Of a stretch of 64,000 nucleotides of DNA, positions 1 through 13,355 are shown piece by piece. This DNA comes from Trogon surrucura (Eukaryota > Chordata > Aves > Trogoniformes > Trogonidae): NCBI GenBank assembly GCA_020746105.1, contig CM036658.1, positions 27,491,099-27,555,098 of the forward strand, in the 5' to 3' direction. The notes under the pieces were generated by a model. That model saw nothing but the letters and a program-made list of their open reading frames with translations. It had not been told where the DNA came from and ran no database searches. How positions within the stretch are numbered: position 1 is the stretch's first letter; each line of letters opens with the position of its first letter. The position numbers were made by a program, and so were the translations under genes.

Positions 1-750
1 ATTGAACAATTCACCTCAACTCTTTAGTGTATGACCATCCAGCCAGTTTCTTACCCACCAAGTGGTCCATCTATCAATCCATGTCCCTCAAATTCAGAGA
101 CAAGGATGTCATGTGGGACAGCGTCAAACACTTTGCACAAATCCAGGCAGATGATGTCCGTTGCTCTTCCTTGATCTACCACTGTTGCAGCACCATCATA
201 GAAGGCCACATTTGTCAGGCCTGATATGGCCTTAGTGAAGCCATGTTGGCTGTTGCTAAATGCCTCCTTATTCTCCATCTGTCCTAGCACAGTTTCCAGG
301 AGGATACACTCCATGATCCTACCAGGCACACAGGTGAGACTGACTGACTTCTAGTACCCTGGGTCTTCTTTTTTTTTTCCTTTCTAAAAATGAGGATTAC
401 ATTTCCCCTTTTCCAGCCTGCAAAAACTTCACCAAACTGCCATGACTTCTTAAATATGATGAATAGTGGCTTAGCAACATCATCTGCCAGTTCCCTCAGG
501 ACCCATGGATGTAGCTGATGAGGTTCCATAGACTTGTGCAACTTCAGGTTCCTTAGATGGTCTCAAACCTGATCTCCTACAGTGATCTCTCTCAGTCCCA
601 GCCTTTGGGTTCTGTGACTTGGGAAGTGTGGCTGAAGCATTTGTCTGTGAAGACTGAGGCAAAAATGTCACAGAGTACCTCGTTTTCCATATCCTGGGTA
701 ACCAGGTCTCCTGTTTCCTTCATGTCTCACAGTTCTACTGGAGTTTCCAG
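1..750 (-). mobile_element. CR1 LINE fragment (reverse-transcriptase region), degenerate
   Basis: On the minus strand this stretch encodes broken pieces of a CR1 ORF2 reverse transcriptase. Recognisable parts are a [11 protein letters not shown]-like segment near 600-670, MEPHQLHPWVLRELADDVAKPL near 450-540, SQHGFTKAISGLTNV near 210-250 and ICLDLCKVFDAVPHDILVSE near 80-150 (RT motif A region). Frame changes separate them, so it is a dead copy. It is cut by the left window edge, so its 3' end is unseen; the 5' limit near 750 is approximate. Confidence 0.85.
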
Positions 751-3700
751 AGGAAATCCACAAATATATAAATGTGTATGTGTGGAGAGTGATTTCAGAA
801 AATAAGTTTACAAAAGCCTTGTCAGGCTCATACTTGATAAGAGTGTACAAGCTATGAAACCAAAGGCAGAAAATAAGGTGTTTTTTTCAGAAGGAAGGGA
901 GGCCATATCTTCCTCCAGAAGAGGAAATGCGAAATCGAGGTTGAATAGTGAAGTCTACTGATAATGGAATTTCATCAGGAGAATTAGAGAAGAAAGTAAC
1001 TGAGAAGAGTTGAAGATAGGTATCCACTATCTCAGGTGTGTTTAATAATAATAAAATGATGGGTGAAATTTTGCAACAGTAAATGCAAAGTACCTTGCAT
1101 GAGAAGAGGAGAGAGTGTTAATGATATACATGTGAAATTACAGGCTTTAACTTCAGCTGTGATGTCTCAGGAAGAAGCCTAGAGTCATTTGGGGCAGTTC
1201 CATGTAAACATAAGATTAATACTTTATAGTAGTCAAAAAAGTAAATAGAACATTAAGATTTATTAGGGGGAAAATTAAAGATCAGAGGAAAAAATTTCAT
1301 TCTGCCACAGTATAGATCTTTTGTGCAGCTTCATCTAATTGCAAAATCTAACCTAATCTAATCTGAAAGACATCTGAAAAGAGATCTTCATTTCAGAGGG
1401 CTACTGCAGAACTTGAAGTGATACAGCAAAGCGTGACATAGTTGGTCAATGTTGCGGAATAGCTCCTGGAGGTCGGAAAGATAAATAAGACAGGATTCCT
1501 TGAGCGTAGAAGACAAATGGGTGAGGGAAAAAATGGCACATGAAAGACAATAAAAAAGCAGGTAATTAACTGTTTTGATGAGCATACAATTTGGGAGACA
1601 CACAGTGAAACTTAAATGTAATCGCTGTAGAATAAGAAAATTAAGTCTTTTTCCCCCGAGGTGGGAAAAAAATGTGGGCTATTAAGGTCATAGACTGTCA
1701 TGACTGTAAAAACAGGACAATACCACAGGAAAAAAAAAAGTGCACAATATTTTTTCTAGATATTGCAACATTCGATCACATGTCAGTATGAATTATTTGG
1801 TTACCCAAACATTAATATAACTCCAACACTGCATTGCTAGAAAGGAAAGAGAAAGAATTTCTGGGTTTGTACTAATCTCATAACTTAGTTGAGGTTCCAG
1901 AAGCCAACTCTTTTGTTTGCACAGGCTCCAGGAAACTCTCTTTTTTCCTTTTTAAAGTCTAAATAGAGCTAGTAAACCAAGGCATGTATTACCAGTTAAA
2001 CCAACTGCAATGGCTTTCCCTAAGACCCAAATTACTTTCCCTCCATGTGGGAAGGAAACACGCCAATTTTTCTTGTATAATTTGTCTTGTAGCAAGATGT
2101 TCAGACAACACAGTGAGTGCAGCACCACCTCTCATTCGAGTTTCTGTTCTTCATTGCAAATGGGATTGCATTGTTTCCATTTGCACAAGAACATTATCAG
2201 TCATGTTATCTCTTCCTCTAGATGAATGGAATCAGTGACTTTCCTTCTACAATTTAGCTGTCCCTTTGGTTTTTTTACCACTGCAGTTCATATATGGGGA
2301 AAGAGAAAAAACACTATGATTCTGATCAGGAGAGAAAAAGCTGCGGTAACCTGACTGACTGGTGCTTTGCATTTGGAGCAAGCATTTACTATTTTACAGT
2401 CCTCTCCCAATTTTAGCATGGTGTTGCAGCAGTGTTATATTATTATATTATTGTATTATCTGATTTTTGTATTAGTTAGAGACGCAGTCTCTTTGAAGTC
2501 CCTGCTTAGACTAAGGAACGCATTAAAACAAATGCGATTTCTTTTATCTACCCTTGTGAGAAAGATAACAATGAAGAAAAGATGTCTTTCTTTTACTTGT
2601 CACTACTGGGGGACAGGAGGTTCCTCAGCTGATGAAAGAAATAATCATGATGTTAGTTGGCCTACTTAGATAAGAGAAGGCATGAAACAGAATTTCAGCC
2701 AGCCACACCTCCTACCTTCCTCTCATTTGTCACATTAAAAGAAAAACTCCTAAGAGCAGAAGTGTAAAGTAGAGTGATACTGGTTGAAAGAGCTGCACAT
2801 AGTCATGCTTGGAGTGATTCTTTTCTTTGTTGAGTCGCAAAGCACATTGGGCGAGGGTTTCTGGTATATTTGTGTCATATGCAATAATAAAGGCACAGGC
2901 CGCTACAAAAATCTTCACCATTCGGGTGTGGAGTTGCTGGCAGTGTTCTTTTCCTTCTAAAATGTGATCATAGTGAGCCCATGGTTAGTATTGCTCTCAA
3001 CTCTGAAGCAGTGGTCTCAGTTGGGGCAGTTCACTATGCACATTGACAGCTTTCAATGAAAGATCTAAATTCGCAGAGCATGAACGCAGCTGAGATTTTT
3101 TGATTCCAGTGAGTTGCCTAGAGAGACTCAGGTCTGCATCAAGATGCTGCCAACAAACTCTTATGCTGACTTAATTTTTCTAAACACATCCATTCTAGTC
3201 TCCCAGTCCACTCTTTTTCTCACCCCGACTTGGAGTTACGAATTTCAATCTTAATTACATTTAACAATGTGCTGCTTCTGCTAAAGGAACCAGACACTGC
3301 ATAAGTCTTCAGTAACTCAAGTCCACTTGAGGAGGAGCCAAACAGCAGTTCTAGGTTCCACCATGCACAGGAAGTGAGAGGATGTTCTGGGCAGGCTGCA
3401 AGCTTCAGAGTGCCACAGTCTTGACAATTGGCTTCCACTGTATCCCCAGAGGAACAGCAGATTTTGAGACAATCTGAATTACCATGTGGATCTTCAACAG
3501 TTTAGTCCTTTTAAACCAACAGCAATTCACCATCTTAGCTGAAGCTGAGCTGGCACACTGCTACAATTCTTTTAAAAATAGAGAGTAACTAGAGGCTTGA
3601 CTGGCTTCAGAACCAGTTAAGAGTAAAGGCTCCTGGATCATTAATCTTTTGCATTTCACAAAGTCTATTGCTGCAGGCTAGCTTGTTGTTTAAGTGCCTT

Positions 3701-6700
3701 AGGCCCAATAGCCCTCTGGTGAGAAAATTCACTTAGCTTCCTGCGACAGGTGATGAAGTTCAGGGCCGTGGATGGAAGAGAGGACTGCAAGAACATGAAG
3801 AGCATAAAGAGGTAAAATAGGGGACAAACAAATGGAAACTAATCTCATTAGAGAGCTAGACTGAAGAAGGACAGGGGTCTTTTCAGCAGCAGTGAAAGCC
3901 CTGATGGGAATAGCTACAGCAGAGGCATGCGAAAGGAAGGCATAAGGAAGATGCACTCCCAGGACCAGCCTTTGGTGAGTTGCACCTTGAGGAAGCTCTG
4001 ACACCAGCTGCTCAGAGTGAGAGGTAGCTCAGGGCAATGGAATTCATCCGAAGAGACAGACACTTCCACTAGACTTTGGACGGCTCTTTGCCCGTTTTCA
4101 CTCATGTTGAGCTGTGCTGCAGAGTGATGGAGGAGAATCAAAAAACAAGGGTAGAGGTGAGGTAGAACATGGCAGTAATCAACTTGTACAAATGTTTACC
4201 ATCTGTTTCTATTAGATGTGCAATATTTCTATAAGTCTAAAAGTCCCAAATCTTAGCACAAAATACATTTGCAGTTAGGTTGCAGGCAGAAAGGATTAGT
4301 AGGTACAACTGCTTTTTAGGTAAGGCTGTTTTTCTGATATTCCAATGACTTATTTCTGGAGCTGTTAAAGATTTCCGTCCTAGCTCAGCAGTAGCAGCCA
4401 AGACCCTCACCTCCATTTCAGTATCTCCAAGTTATGCTACGATGAATCAGGTCAATGTATGTAAACGTTGGCACTGGATTCTTCCATATGCAAAGAAAAC
4501 TTAGGGTTACTGGGCCCTAAATCCAATACGGACTATCAGTGTAGCATGAAACAGCACAACTTGCTGAAGTGTCTAAGCCACTGTTTATCTCAGGAGCAGC
4601 CAAAGTTGTTCAGTTCTTAATAGGAAAACTACTGGGTGCTGAAGGAATAATTTCCCTTATGCTTTTACACTATTTGTTGTGCCCCCCGTATGCCCTGTCT
4701 CCTACTATCTTTCCTGTGTTCTTTAAATCTCAATATTTTAAAGTCTTCTATTTTTCTCTACCGTTTGTGAGTCTGGTTAACATATTTTACCCCTAACAGT
4801 GTATTGTTACTCACTTTTGGTAAGAGATATGAAAGTGAAGGGACATTATGCTCTTGAGGAATAAGTCCACAAGAGTGCTAAATACAACAAAGCCTGGACA
4901 CACTCACACATTTTAGCAAGAAAATGTTGAAAATTCCAAAGTTCAAATAAAAACAGATTGCCAAAACCTAATTAGATTTTAACTAGAAATATACTAGGCA
5001 GTAATATATTCAATTTGAAATGTGATTTGAAAACTTACGTATTGTGTACATACGTATGTATATATATGGTTAGCTATACTGACTTTTCCCACTACATAGG
5101 AAAAGGAATTTTGCTGCTGAGAGGAGCTGCCATGCCTTTCCTCTCCCCTGTTCCTCAAGTGATGTTGTCTAAGCTGTGGAACAGAATTTAAGAGCGACCT
5201 TTTGTGGTTCATGGTACTGAACGGTTGAACCCGCCTCTGCACCGTGATCACCAACTGCAATGGCTGGCCAAGGACAACAGCATCACAGGCAGAGATGAAA
5301 CGATCATCTAAGAGATTTTGAATTATTATAATTTGCATTTTCAGTCTCTCATAGAGACTGGAAGAGCTGAGTTCAGGCTAAACCCATAAATACTCTTGTC
5401 AGAGGATTAGGAAGGTCTTCTTATTAAAAAGTATCCTACAGCTTCTGTCTCTTCAATGGAAAACAGCATATAAAATGACAGGTATGACACTTAACAACAG
5501 AGTGGCATCACTAAGGCAGAACACGGGCATGGGAATTAAGAGATTTCTTTCTTGTCCAGTCACAGATTTGCTCTATGGCCACAGTCAGCACAAATATTCT
5601 TTTGTGTCTCATTTAACCTCTCCATAAAAGAGGAAATTGCAGGCACAGCTCAATGCATGGTCAAGCTAATCTGCTTAATATTTGTAAAGCTGAGAGGGCA
5701 GAAGGCAAAAGCAAACTGCAGGATATATATTATGGGAACTAATTCTCTAGTTCTCCAATAAATCTGTCCTACTAAATGAATTTCTGTGCTTAAGCAACAT
5801 TGTTAGGCATTTGCCATTCCCCCAGAACAAATAATACATTTGTATGGAAACCAGATCTTTGTATTACATCATTGCCAAGAAGAAACAAAATACACATTTA
5901 TTGCAGAAACTGCATGTAAAAAAAAAAAAAAAAAGAATGAATTAAAATAATAGCTGTGTGCTAATAAGGACCTTAGGCAACTTGAAATATCATTTTATTC
6001 TGTGAAGCATTTGGAGCTGCATAACCTTGAATCCAAATTTGCACATAAAAGCAGAAGTGAATTTGACAGTCAGCTGTTAAGTATTCACATTCTACACTGT
6101 TAGCTTTTGTAAACATAAATGTTTTCCTTTTACTTATTCGTCTGTTATAAAAGTATTTTTACATGAGAAAATTTGGGATTTGATCCTTGCAATCCTTGGG
6201 CAGCAAGGAAAGGGAGCACTGGGGTACAAATACTGTTCCAGGGGCAGAAATTTGGTTTCAAAGAAAAAGAGAAGTGGAGGATTAAAAACACTCCCTGCTC
6301 TTCTTTTGACTTACTGCACTTACTGGTGTACCATTTGACCCTCTCTGTAGATTGTCTCTGCAAAGATGACAAAGACAGTTGTGTTGCAGCAGCTTTCAAC
6401 CACCGCACTGGCCCAACGGTCACCTGGACATCTGAGCACCGCTCCTGTTGCATACGTGAAAAGCAACTAAGAAAAGCAAGTCACTGCTCTGAATTCACTT
6501 TACTGCTGTCCTCATCCCACATGGAAAATTTTCAAGGGTGTATGGTCAGGAGGACACTAACACAGCCCCAACCAGCACGGGAAGGCACGGTGGTTGCAAG
6601 GCAGAGTGTACAGAGGTTGGAACATGCAGGAACAAGCTGCGGCTCAAATGTTGGCTTCCCTCATTTCCCTGCCCCACTGCCTGAGTCATCTTTGTGGACT

Positions 6701-9700
6701 GAACTTCCCTGCTGCTGCTCAATGAGCGAGGGGTTATAAAGAAAATAAGTGTATTTAGCACAGAGCACATCATTTTCTCCTGCCTCACGTGTTCAAGCCC
6801 CACCACTGACACACAGGGGCTGTGAACAGAACCGGCCCCCCAAACACACCCCTCGTCTGTGCCCAGGGGCAATGGCCCCACAGAGCGTGCACAGACTGCA
6901 ACAGGAGGCAGTACACCAAACCCACACTCAAGCACTGGGAAACTACCTTCCCTCTGTGGCTTTCCCAGCAGTGCACTGACCAGAGGGCTTCTCCACCACC
7001 ACCTTTTTTAACTCCTTTGTTCCAATAGACTCCTTTGTTCCAATTGACTCAATTCTCATCCAGGGGGCAGCATGCTGCGGCCATGACCAGTAGTCCCTTC
7101 TCTCGGACACATGGACTGACTGTCTCCACTTCAGCCAGGCTGGTTTCAGACCAGGAACCTACCAGGGAGCCCCATGCTGGTACAAGGACAGAGGCTACTG
7201 GTAGACTGCAGGGCTTGCTGCAGTTTCACTATTCATACTTGAGCTGAAACCCTGCAGCACGAAACTTGACAAAATATTCCAACCACCATGCAGACACGCA
7301 CACACAAATGCAAATTGCAGAGGATATGCAGAATGCGGAGGAGAGTTTTCATTTATTTCTTTCTAAACACTCTAATATCAGATATTGTATCAAGAAAGCA
7401 CTTTGGGCACACAATAGGTGTAAGGAAGATCAGGGTACCAAGTCAGGTGAAGCAGGTTAATAACAATTTTGATTAATATTTTACTGTTAACACAAGTTAA
7501 ATAGTCAAATCTATTTTTTTTTCTTTTACTTGGGAAAAAAATCCCAAGTAACTGCAGAGTGGAAGGCCACATAAGTATTTTAGATCCCATGTGGATTTTC
7601 TTATTAAAAAGAAAAGGATAAAAATACGTTATTTTTTTTTTTCTTTGAGAAGATACTGTCAAGAACAAACATATCATTAAAAATACAAGCAGCAGACTGG
7701 GGATCTCCCCAGTCAGCATCATGTGTCTTCCAAGCAAGAGGAAAACTCCCTGCAAGGCAGACAGGGAGTTTGAATTATTAAAGCTGAAGGAATAATCTAC
7801 TCAGACTGATCAGAGCAGGGCTCTCTCGAGGGCTGGTAGGGTTTTTCCACTGGCAGGCAGACGACGTCATACGTGAGCTGCATGTAAAGTAGTCACCAGC
7901 ATATTTCCATATTGCTTTTTCAAGCAGAATTTCTACAGCCACAAGTATTTTTTAAAAAAATTTAAAAAAACATACCACTCTACCACCCCACAGCTGTCAG
8001 AGATGATTGAAAATCAAATGAGAAACTAGGATTAGCTTCTACAGAGAATATAACAGAATTTCCCCATCACCTCACTGATTCCACAGCACGATTTTTGGTT
8101 TTTTTTGTAAATAATTGCACCTACAAGTGCATAATGCAGCAAAATTAAAATCTATGGATGCAGGGTTTCCCAGGCAACCTCTTATCAATTGTCTGTTTCT
8201 CTGTGATACTGTTTGCTGCACTAAAAAACATTCAACTGCCTCATCTGTCTCAGACTGAAAGAAGGAGAACAGGCAGAAGTAATCACCCTAATAAGAGGTT
8301 CACGCCTTGAATATATGAATACTATATGATTATTTTGATTACTAGGAGTAATTTTTGAGCTATCTGTGTGCAAATGCTGGTTGCAAAGCCACACATTTAA
8401 GAATGAAAGGAATTTATTACCCTAAACATTAAAAAACTTATTTTTCAGCTCCTACAGAGATGGAAAATGTACCTTATATTAAAAATACATTTCCTGGCAT
8501 CCCTGTGAAATATTTTTGACTTCTCTCATAATTCATTTGTGTCACTCACATTTAGTATGACTTCCACCTCCTGAGGTTTCACAAGAAGAAATGCCAATCA
8601 CACAGCAGGCTTGTATATAGATAACCACTTGAATTGGAAACTACCTTGAAGAGCCAGGAAAAACAACACTGACATGCCACAAGTCTCTTGTCTCCCTGTC
8701 AGTTGCTTTGTTTCTAAATTCTCCAAGATGAGGGGCACAGGAAGATGCTGAGGGCTGTGCTCTTGCCTGCCAGCTTTGCCTGGTGTTATCACAGGGGTCT
8801 GGGAGCCCCAATGAAGCTGAAATCTTATATTTTGTGAAAGTATATACGTGCCACAGAGATGCTTACCTGTGTTGGGAGAACAAATTAGAAACCTCCAGCT
8901 AGAGGCTTTCTAGATAGCAAGAACACCACCAGCCATAAGCTTTCTTTCCTCACTGCCAAACAATTTGCAATAAAAATTCTCTTGCAAATTCCTGCAGCAG
9001 CCACATCAACCCCTCACCTTCCTCTCCAAGTCAATTTTCTCTCCCTGCCCTTTCTTTTCCTGCCTTTTTCTGTCTACCCATCTACACGAAAAACTGCAGT
9101 TTGGGTCAGTCCTTCTGAGGTGAGAAAAGGGGATGAGGCAGTAATCTAATTATCATACAGTAACTAAGAAGTTATGAGTGTATTTCAGGAGACACCTTTC
9201 ACCTCTCATCTTGCTGCTCTAGCCGCTCCAGTTCCTCAGCCACAAAGAAAAGGAAAACCCCATTGTATTTTTCTCCCTTTATGTTTGCTTGAGACAACAA
9301 TGAAAAACCACCTCATGTCTCAGCACATATGCACAGAAGGAAAGAAATCCCTGGTTTTACTTTACTGTCATACAGCAAAACAGCTGCAGCCTGTTGTCGT
9401 GGGCATGCCACTTCTTGGGTTCATCCTTAACGTGATTTATATTGGAGTTATAGGAAAATTTATATTGGAGTTACAGGAAAACACGTGGTTGGGAACCTGA
9501 AGGTCACTAGTAATTAGCAAGGAGGTAAGGGGAAAAATGGATGTCAATAAAATTAAAAGGTCAGAAGCTGACTATGTACTTCAAATACTAAGCAGACAAG
9601 GAAGTCCTGGACACATTCAATGACACTTCCGTATTTTTACTGCAGCTTGATTTCAAATCTTGTAATTAAGTCACTGGGCAGAAAGGAAATCTGACCCAGC

Positions 9701-10371
9701 TTTGGTAACAGCAGTAACTGATAAAGTGCAAGTAAAGTGTAACACACACCAGTGATAGCTTACAACAACTGAGTGAGAGAGAGCTCACCTGGTAACAGTT
9801 GTTTTAAAATTACAAAAGGAGATTGATTTAATTTGTTATCCATGCCAAACAACATGATGCAATTTAGTCCGGTTGTTTATTCTGTTGGCTATATGTAAAC
9901 ATCAGAACACACACAGATAATGAACATTTTTTAAATAAATTGAAGCAGAAGACGAAGAAAATCTGTTAGGTCCCAAGGTCTACAAGAGCAAGGGCAAGGA
10001 TTAGCCAGCATCACCATTTCATTAAAGTTATTCTGGAACATTTAATCCACTTTGCAAGATGGTTAATGAATCCAGGCCCTGATCAGTTTTTTATTGCAGA
10101 GTGATGCTTCCGGATGAGAGAACATCCTGCAAGAATTGCTTCACTGTTGCTTATTCCGCTACAGGCTGGCCAGCCAACTCCTCATGTAGGTAAAGTGCAG
10201 GATGGCAAGAAGAAACTGTATGGTCAGCACGAGTTTAATCACTCCAACGTCACAGGTACCACTTCTAATCGGAAAACATTGCCTCTACAAGAGTGCTTCA
10301 GTACAAAGAAAAGCTTTGACATCGTCAGGAAGAAAAAGCTGTGCAGGACTTTCTTACATGCCATCGGCAGA
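751..10371. other. Intergenic DNA with no supported gene
   Basis: About 9.6 kb of AT-rich sequence without a convincing coding region, RNA gene or recognised repeat. Local features are a short TTA/TA-rich stretch near 2,440, a run of about 16 A near 5,920-5,935, T- or A-rich runs near 7,510-7,640 and 7,950, and a 23-bp tandem duplication at 9,436-9,481. The longest open frame (6,173-6,739, +) has low-complexity, cysteine/serine-rich content and no domain I recognise. The segment fits the gene-poor DNA 3' of YTHDC2. Confidence 0.5.
9436..9481. repeat. 23-bp tandem duplication, two copies
   Basis: Two adjacent 23-bp units (9,436-9,458 and 9,459-9,481), each built on TTTATATTGGAGTTA followed by AGGAAAA, differ by one base (T or C at unit position 16). 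Such a short direct duplication is typical of replication slippage or microhomology-mediated repair. No function is suggested. Confidence 0.85.
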
Positions 10372-10592
10372 TAGAAAAAATTGTTTACAGTGAGGGTGGT
10401 GAAACACTGGAACAGGTTGCTCAGAGAGGTGCTGGAGGCTCCATCCCTGGAGGCATTCAAGGTCAAGCTTGATGGGGCTGTGAGCAACCTGATCTAGTTA
10501 AAGATGTCCCTGCTCACTGCAGGGGCGTTGGACTAGATGTCCTTTAAAGGTCCCTTCCAGCCCAACACACTCTATGATTCTATGATTCTATG
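10372..10592 (+). mobile_element. CR1 LINE 3'-end fragment
   Basis: The plus strand carries the last part of CR1 ORF2 (a decayed FTVRVVKHWNRLLREVLEAPSLEAFK-like region near 10,385-10,460) followed by the CR1 3' UTR (GGACTAGATGTCCTTTAAAGG near 10,530) and the terminal 8-base repeat CTATGATT at about 10,572-10,592. It is strongly 5'-truncated, as most CR1 copies are. The left border is placed where the similarity fades. Confidence 0.85.
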
Positions 10593-11546
10593 AAAAACAG
10601 TTACCTGTGCACAACTCTGGCATTAGAGTGATATTAATCAATGTCTATTTCCAGTTCCAGAGTTAACTGAATGGCCAATATCTCCTTTCTATCTAAAATA
10701 GGATCAATTAAATTTTGTGAGCTTGAATGCCATTCTGAATATATCACAAACACAGTTAACAGGCTACAGCATTTTGTTACTTTGCAATAAAACTCAAGCA
10801 ATATTGGTATTACTGAGGCCTACCCTACCAGGGTGCAAGAGCAGCGCAGCTGCTCTCCTGAGGGTATGAGCAAGGGCCTCCAAGCTTTAACTGTGGTTTT
10901 TTCCCTAATGCTTCACAATAAAGGAAGAAATGTGGCATAATTAAACACATTAAAAATGAGCTTTCTATCAAGGGTAAACAAAATGAACCTACAATATTAC
11001 CATAATTACAGCTGATATGCATTCATTTCAGATGTGGAATCTGCAGGGTTACTAAGTGGCAGCATTAAAAAGCTGTAAAACTAAAAATTTATTACAGAAT
11101 TCAGTCCCTTACAGACTCAGCACAATTGTCACATATAAATATGAATCATGTTGTCCTAACCAAAGCCTACTTTTTAATATAGAAAGCAGAGCTGAAAGCC
11201 TATTTTTTCAGAAAACACAACAGATATTACTTATGAATGAGGACATTTCAAAGGTTATTAGAGTTTTCAGTAGGACTTAATGCCATCAGCCTGTGGATTT
11301 AAGATGTTTCCTTGCAAGAGAAATGTGATAAAAAGTGCTGTTTCACTTTCTTATTAAATATGATTTCTGGATAAAGAAAAAAAAATTGACTGGATAGCCA
11401 CAGATTCCTGCTAAATACTCCTCTTGCCAACAATGCCTGGATCTCAACTCAACATCATAAACTCAGGAAAGTTGAGAGACAAGCTTCCTCCTTTCCTCTT
11501 TGATACAACTCTGTACCTGACTGTAAAATGAAAGTATGAAATTAGA
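10593..11546. other. Intergenic DNA with no supported feature
   Basis: AT-rich sequence between two CR1 copies of opposite orientation. Open frames are short and lack recognisable domains, and I see no RNA gene or repeat family here. Confidence 0.45.
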
Positions 11547-13355
11547 AATCATAGAATTATAGAATGGTCTAAACTGGAAGGGACCTTAGAGATCATCTAA
11601 CCCAACCTCCCTGTCACGGGCAGGGACGCCTCTCAACTAGATCAGGCTACTCAAGGCTTTGTCCAACTTGGCCTTGAACACCTCCAGGGAGGGGGCAGCC
11701 ACAATGTCTCTGGGCAATTTATTCCAAAGTCTTGCCACCCTCATACTGAAGAATTTCTTCCTAAGATCTAATCTAAATCTATTCTACTTCAACTTAAACC
11801 CATTTCCCCTTGTCCTATCAGTGGACACTCTTGTAAAAAGTCCCTCCCCAGCCTTCCTGTAGGTTCCCTTCAGGTATTGGAAGGCGGCTGTTAGGTCTCC
11901 CTGAAGTCTTCTCTTTTCAAGACTGAACAATCCCAGCTCCCTCAGCCTGTCCTCGTAGCAGAGGTGCTCCAGCCCCTGGATCATCTTTGTGGCCCTCCTC
12001 TGAACATGCTCCAACAGATCCATGTCTCTCTTATGGTGGGGACACCAGAACTGGACGCAGTATTTGAGGTGGGGTCTCACAAGAGCAGAGTAAACAGGGA
12101 GAATCACCTCTCTTGATCTGCTGGCTACGCTTCTCCTGATACATCCCAGGACAGGGTTGGCCTTCTGGGATGCATGAGCGCCCTGCCAGCTCATGTTGAG
12201 CTTCTCATCTATCAACTCAAATCCTTCTTTTCAGGGCTACTCTCAACCCACTCTGTGCCCAGTTTGTATTTGTGCCTGGAATTGGCCCAACCCAGGTGCA
12301 GGACCTTGCATTTTGACTTGTTGAAGCTCATGCAGTTTACACTGGCCCATTTCTCAAGCCTGTCAAGGTCCCTCTGGATGGTATCCCTTCCCTCAAGTGA
12401 GTCCACCGCACCACACAGCTTGGTGTCGTTGGCAAACTTGCTGAGGGTGCACTCAATGCCGTCGTCCATGTCTCTGACAAAGATGTTGAACAGCTCTGGA
12501 CCCAGAACAGACCCTGAGGAACACCGCTTGTCACTGGTCTCCACGCGTACATTGAGCCATTGACCACAACTCTTTGAGTTCGACCATCCAGCCAGTTCTT
12601 TATCCACCGAGTGGTCCATCTGTCAAATCCGTGTCTCTCCATTTTAGACACAAGGATGTCATGTGCGACAGTGTCAAACGCCTTGTGCAAGTCCAGGCAG
12701 ATGACATCAGTTGCTTTTCCCATATCAACCAGAGATGTATCTTTGTCGCAGTAGGCCAACAAATTAGTCAGGCACGGTTTGCCCTTAGTGAAGCCATATT
12801 GGCTGTCACAAATCATTTTGTTATTTTTCATGTGTCTTAGTACTGTTACCGAGAGGATCTGCTCCATAATTTTACCTGGCACAGAGGTAAGGCTGACTGG
12901 TCTGTAGTTCCCTGAGTTTTCTTTGCTCCCCTTTTTTTTAAAATGGGGTTATGTTTCCCTTTTTCCAATCTATGGGAACCTCACCAGGCTGCCAGGACCT
13001 CTCAAATATGATGGCTGGTGGCCTAGCAACTTCAGCTGCCAGTTCCTTTAGGATCTGTGCATGTATCTCATGAGGTCCCATGGACTTGTGCATCTTCAGG
13101 CTCTCTAGGTGTTCCTGGACCTGATCCGCTCATACATTGGATGGTTCACCCTCCAAGACCCAGCCAATGTCCTCTGTGACTTGGATGGTGTGGCTCAAGC
13201 GGTTATCAGTGAAGACTGAAGTAAAAAAGTCATTGAACACTTCAGCCTTCTCTACGTCCTCAGTAACCAGGTTGACTGTATCCCTCTGGATGTTTACAGG
13301 AGCACCACAGTCCAGTTTTACATCATCCTGCCAGTTCTCCAGCAGTTTCTTAAGA
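11547..13355 (-). mobile_element. CR1 LINE, 5'-truncated, broken ORF2
   Basis: On the minus strand, overlapping frame-shifted segments span the CR1 reverse transcriptase: [20 protein letters not shown] (motif A region, about 12,660-12,720), SGVPQG (near 12,510), [11 protein letters not shown] (the FADD motif changed to FAND, about 12,420-12,455), and the C-terminal [20 protein letters not shown] region (about 12,010-12,070). The 3' end at about 11,549-11,566 carries the ATTCTATGATT repeat in reverse. At least two frameshifts make it non-coding. Its 3' UTR is close to the tail of the SINE at 40.6 kb and to the CR1 at 37.1 kb, so these belong to related CR1 subfamilies. Confidence 0.92.

Noticed and set aside
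6173-6739. 188-codon plus-strand open frame
   Set aside because: No recognisable domain, biased towards Ser/Cys/His with no family pattern, overlapped by equally open frames on both strands (6,145-6,935), and no splice or promoter context.
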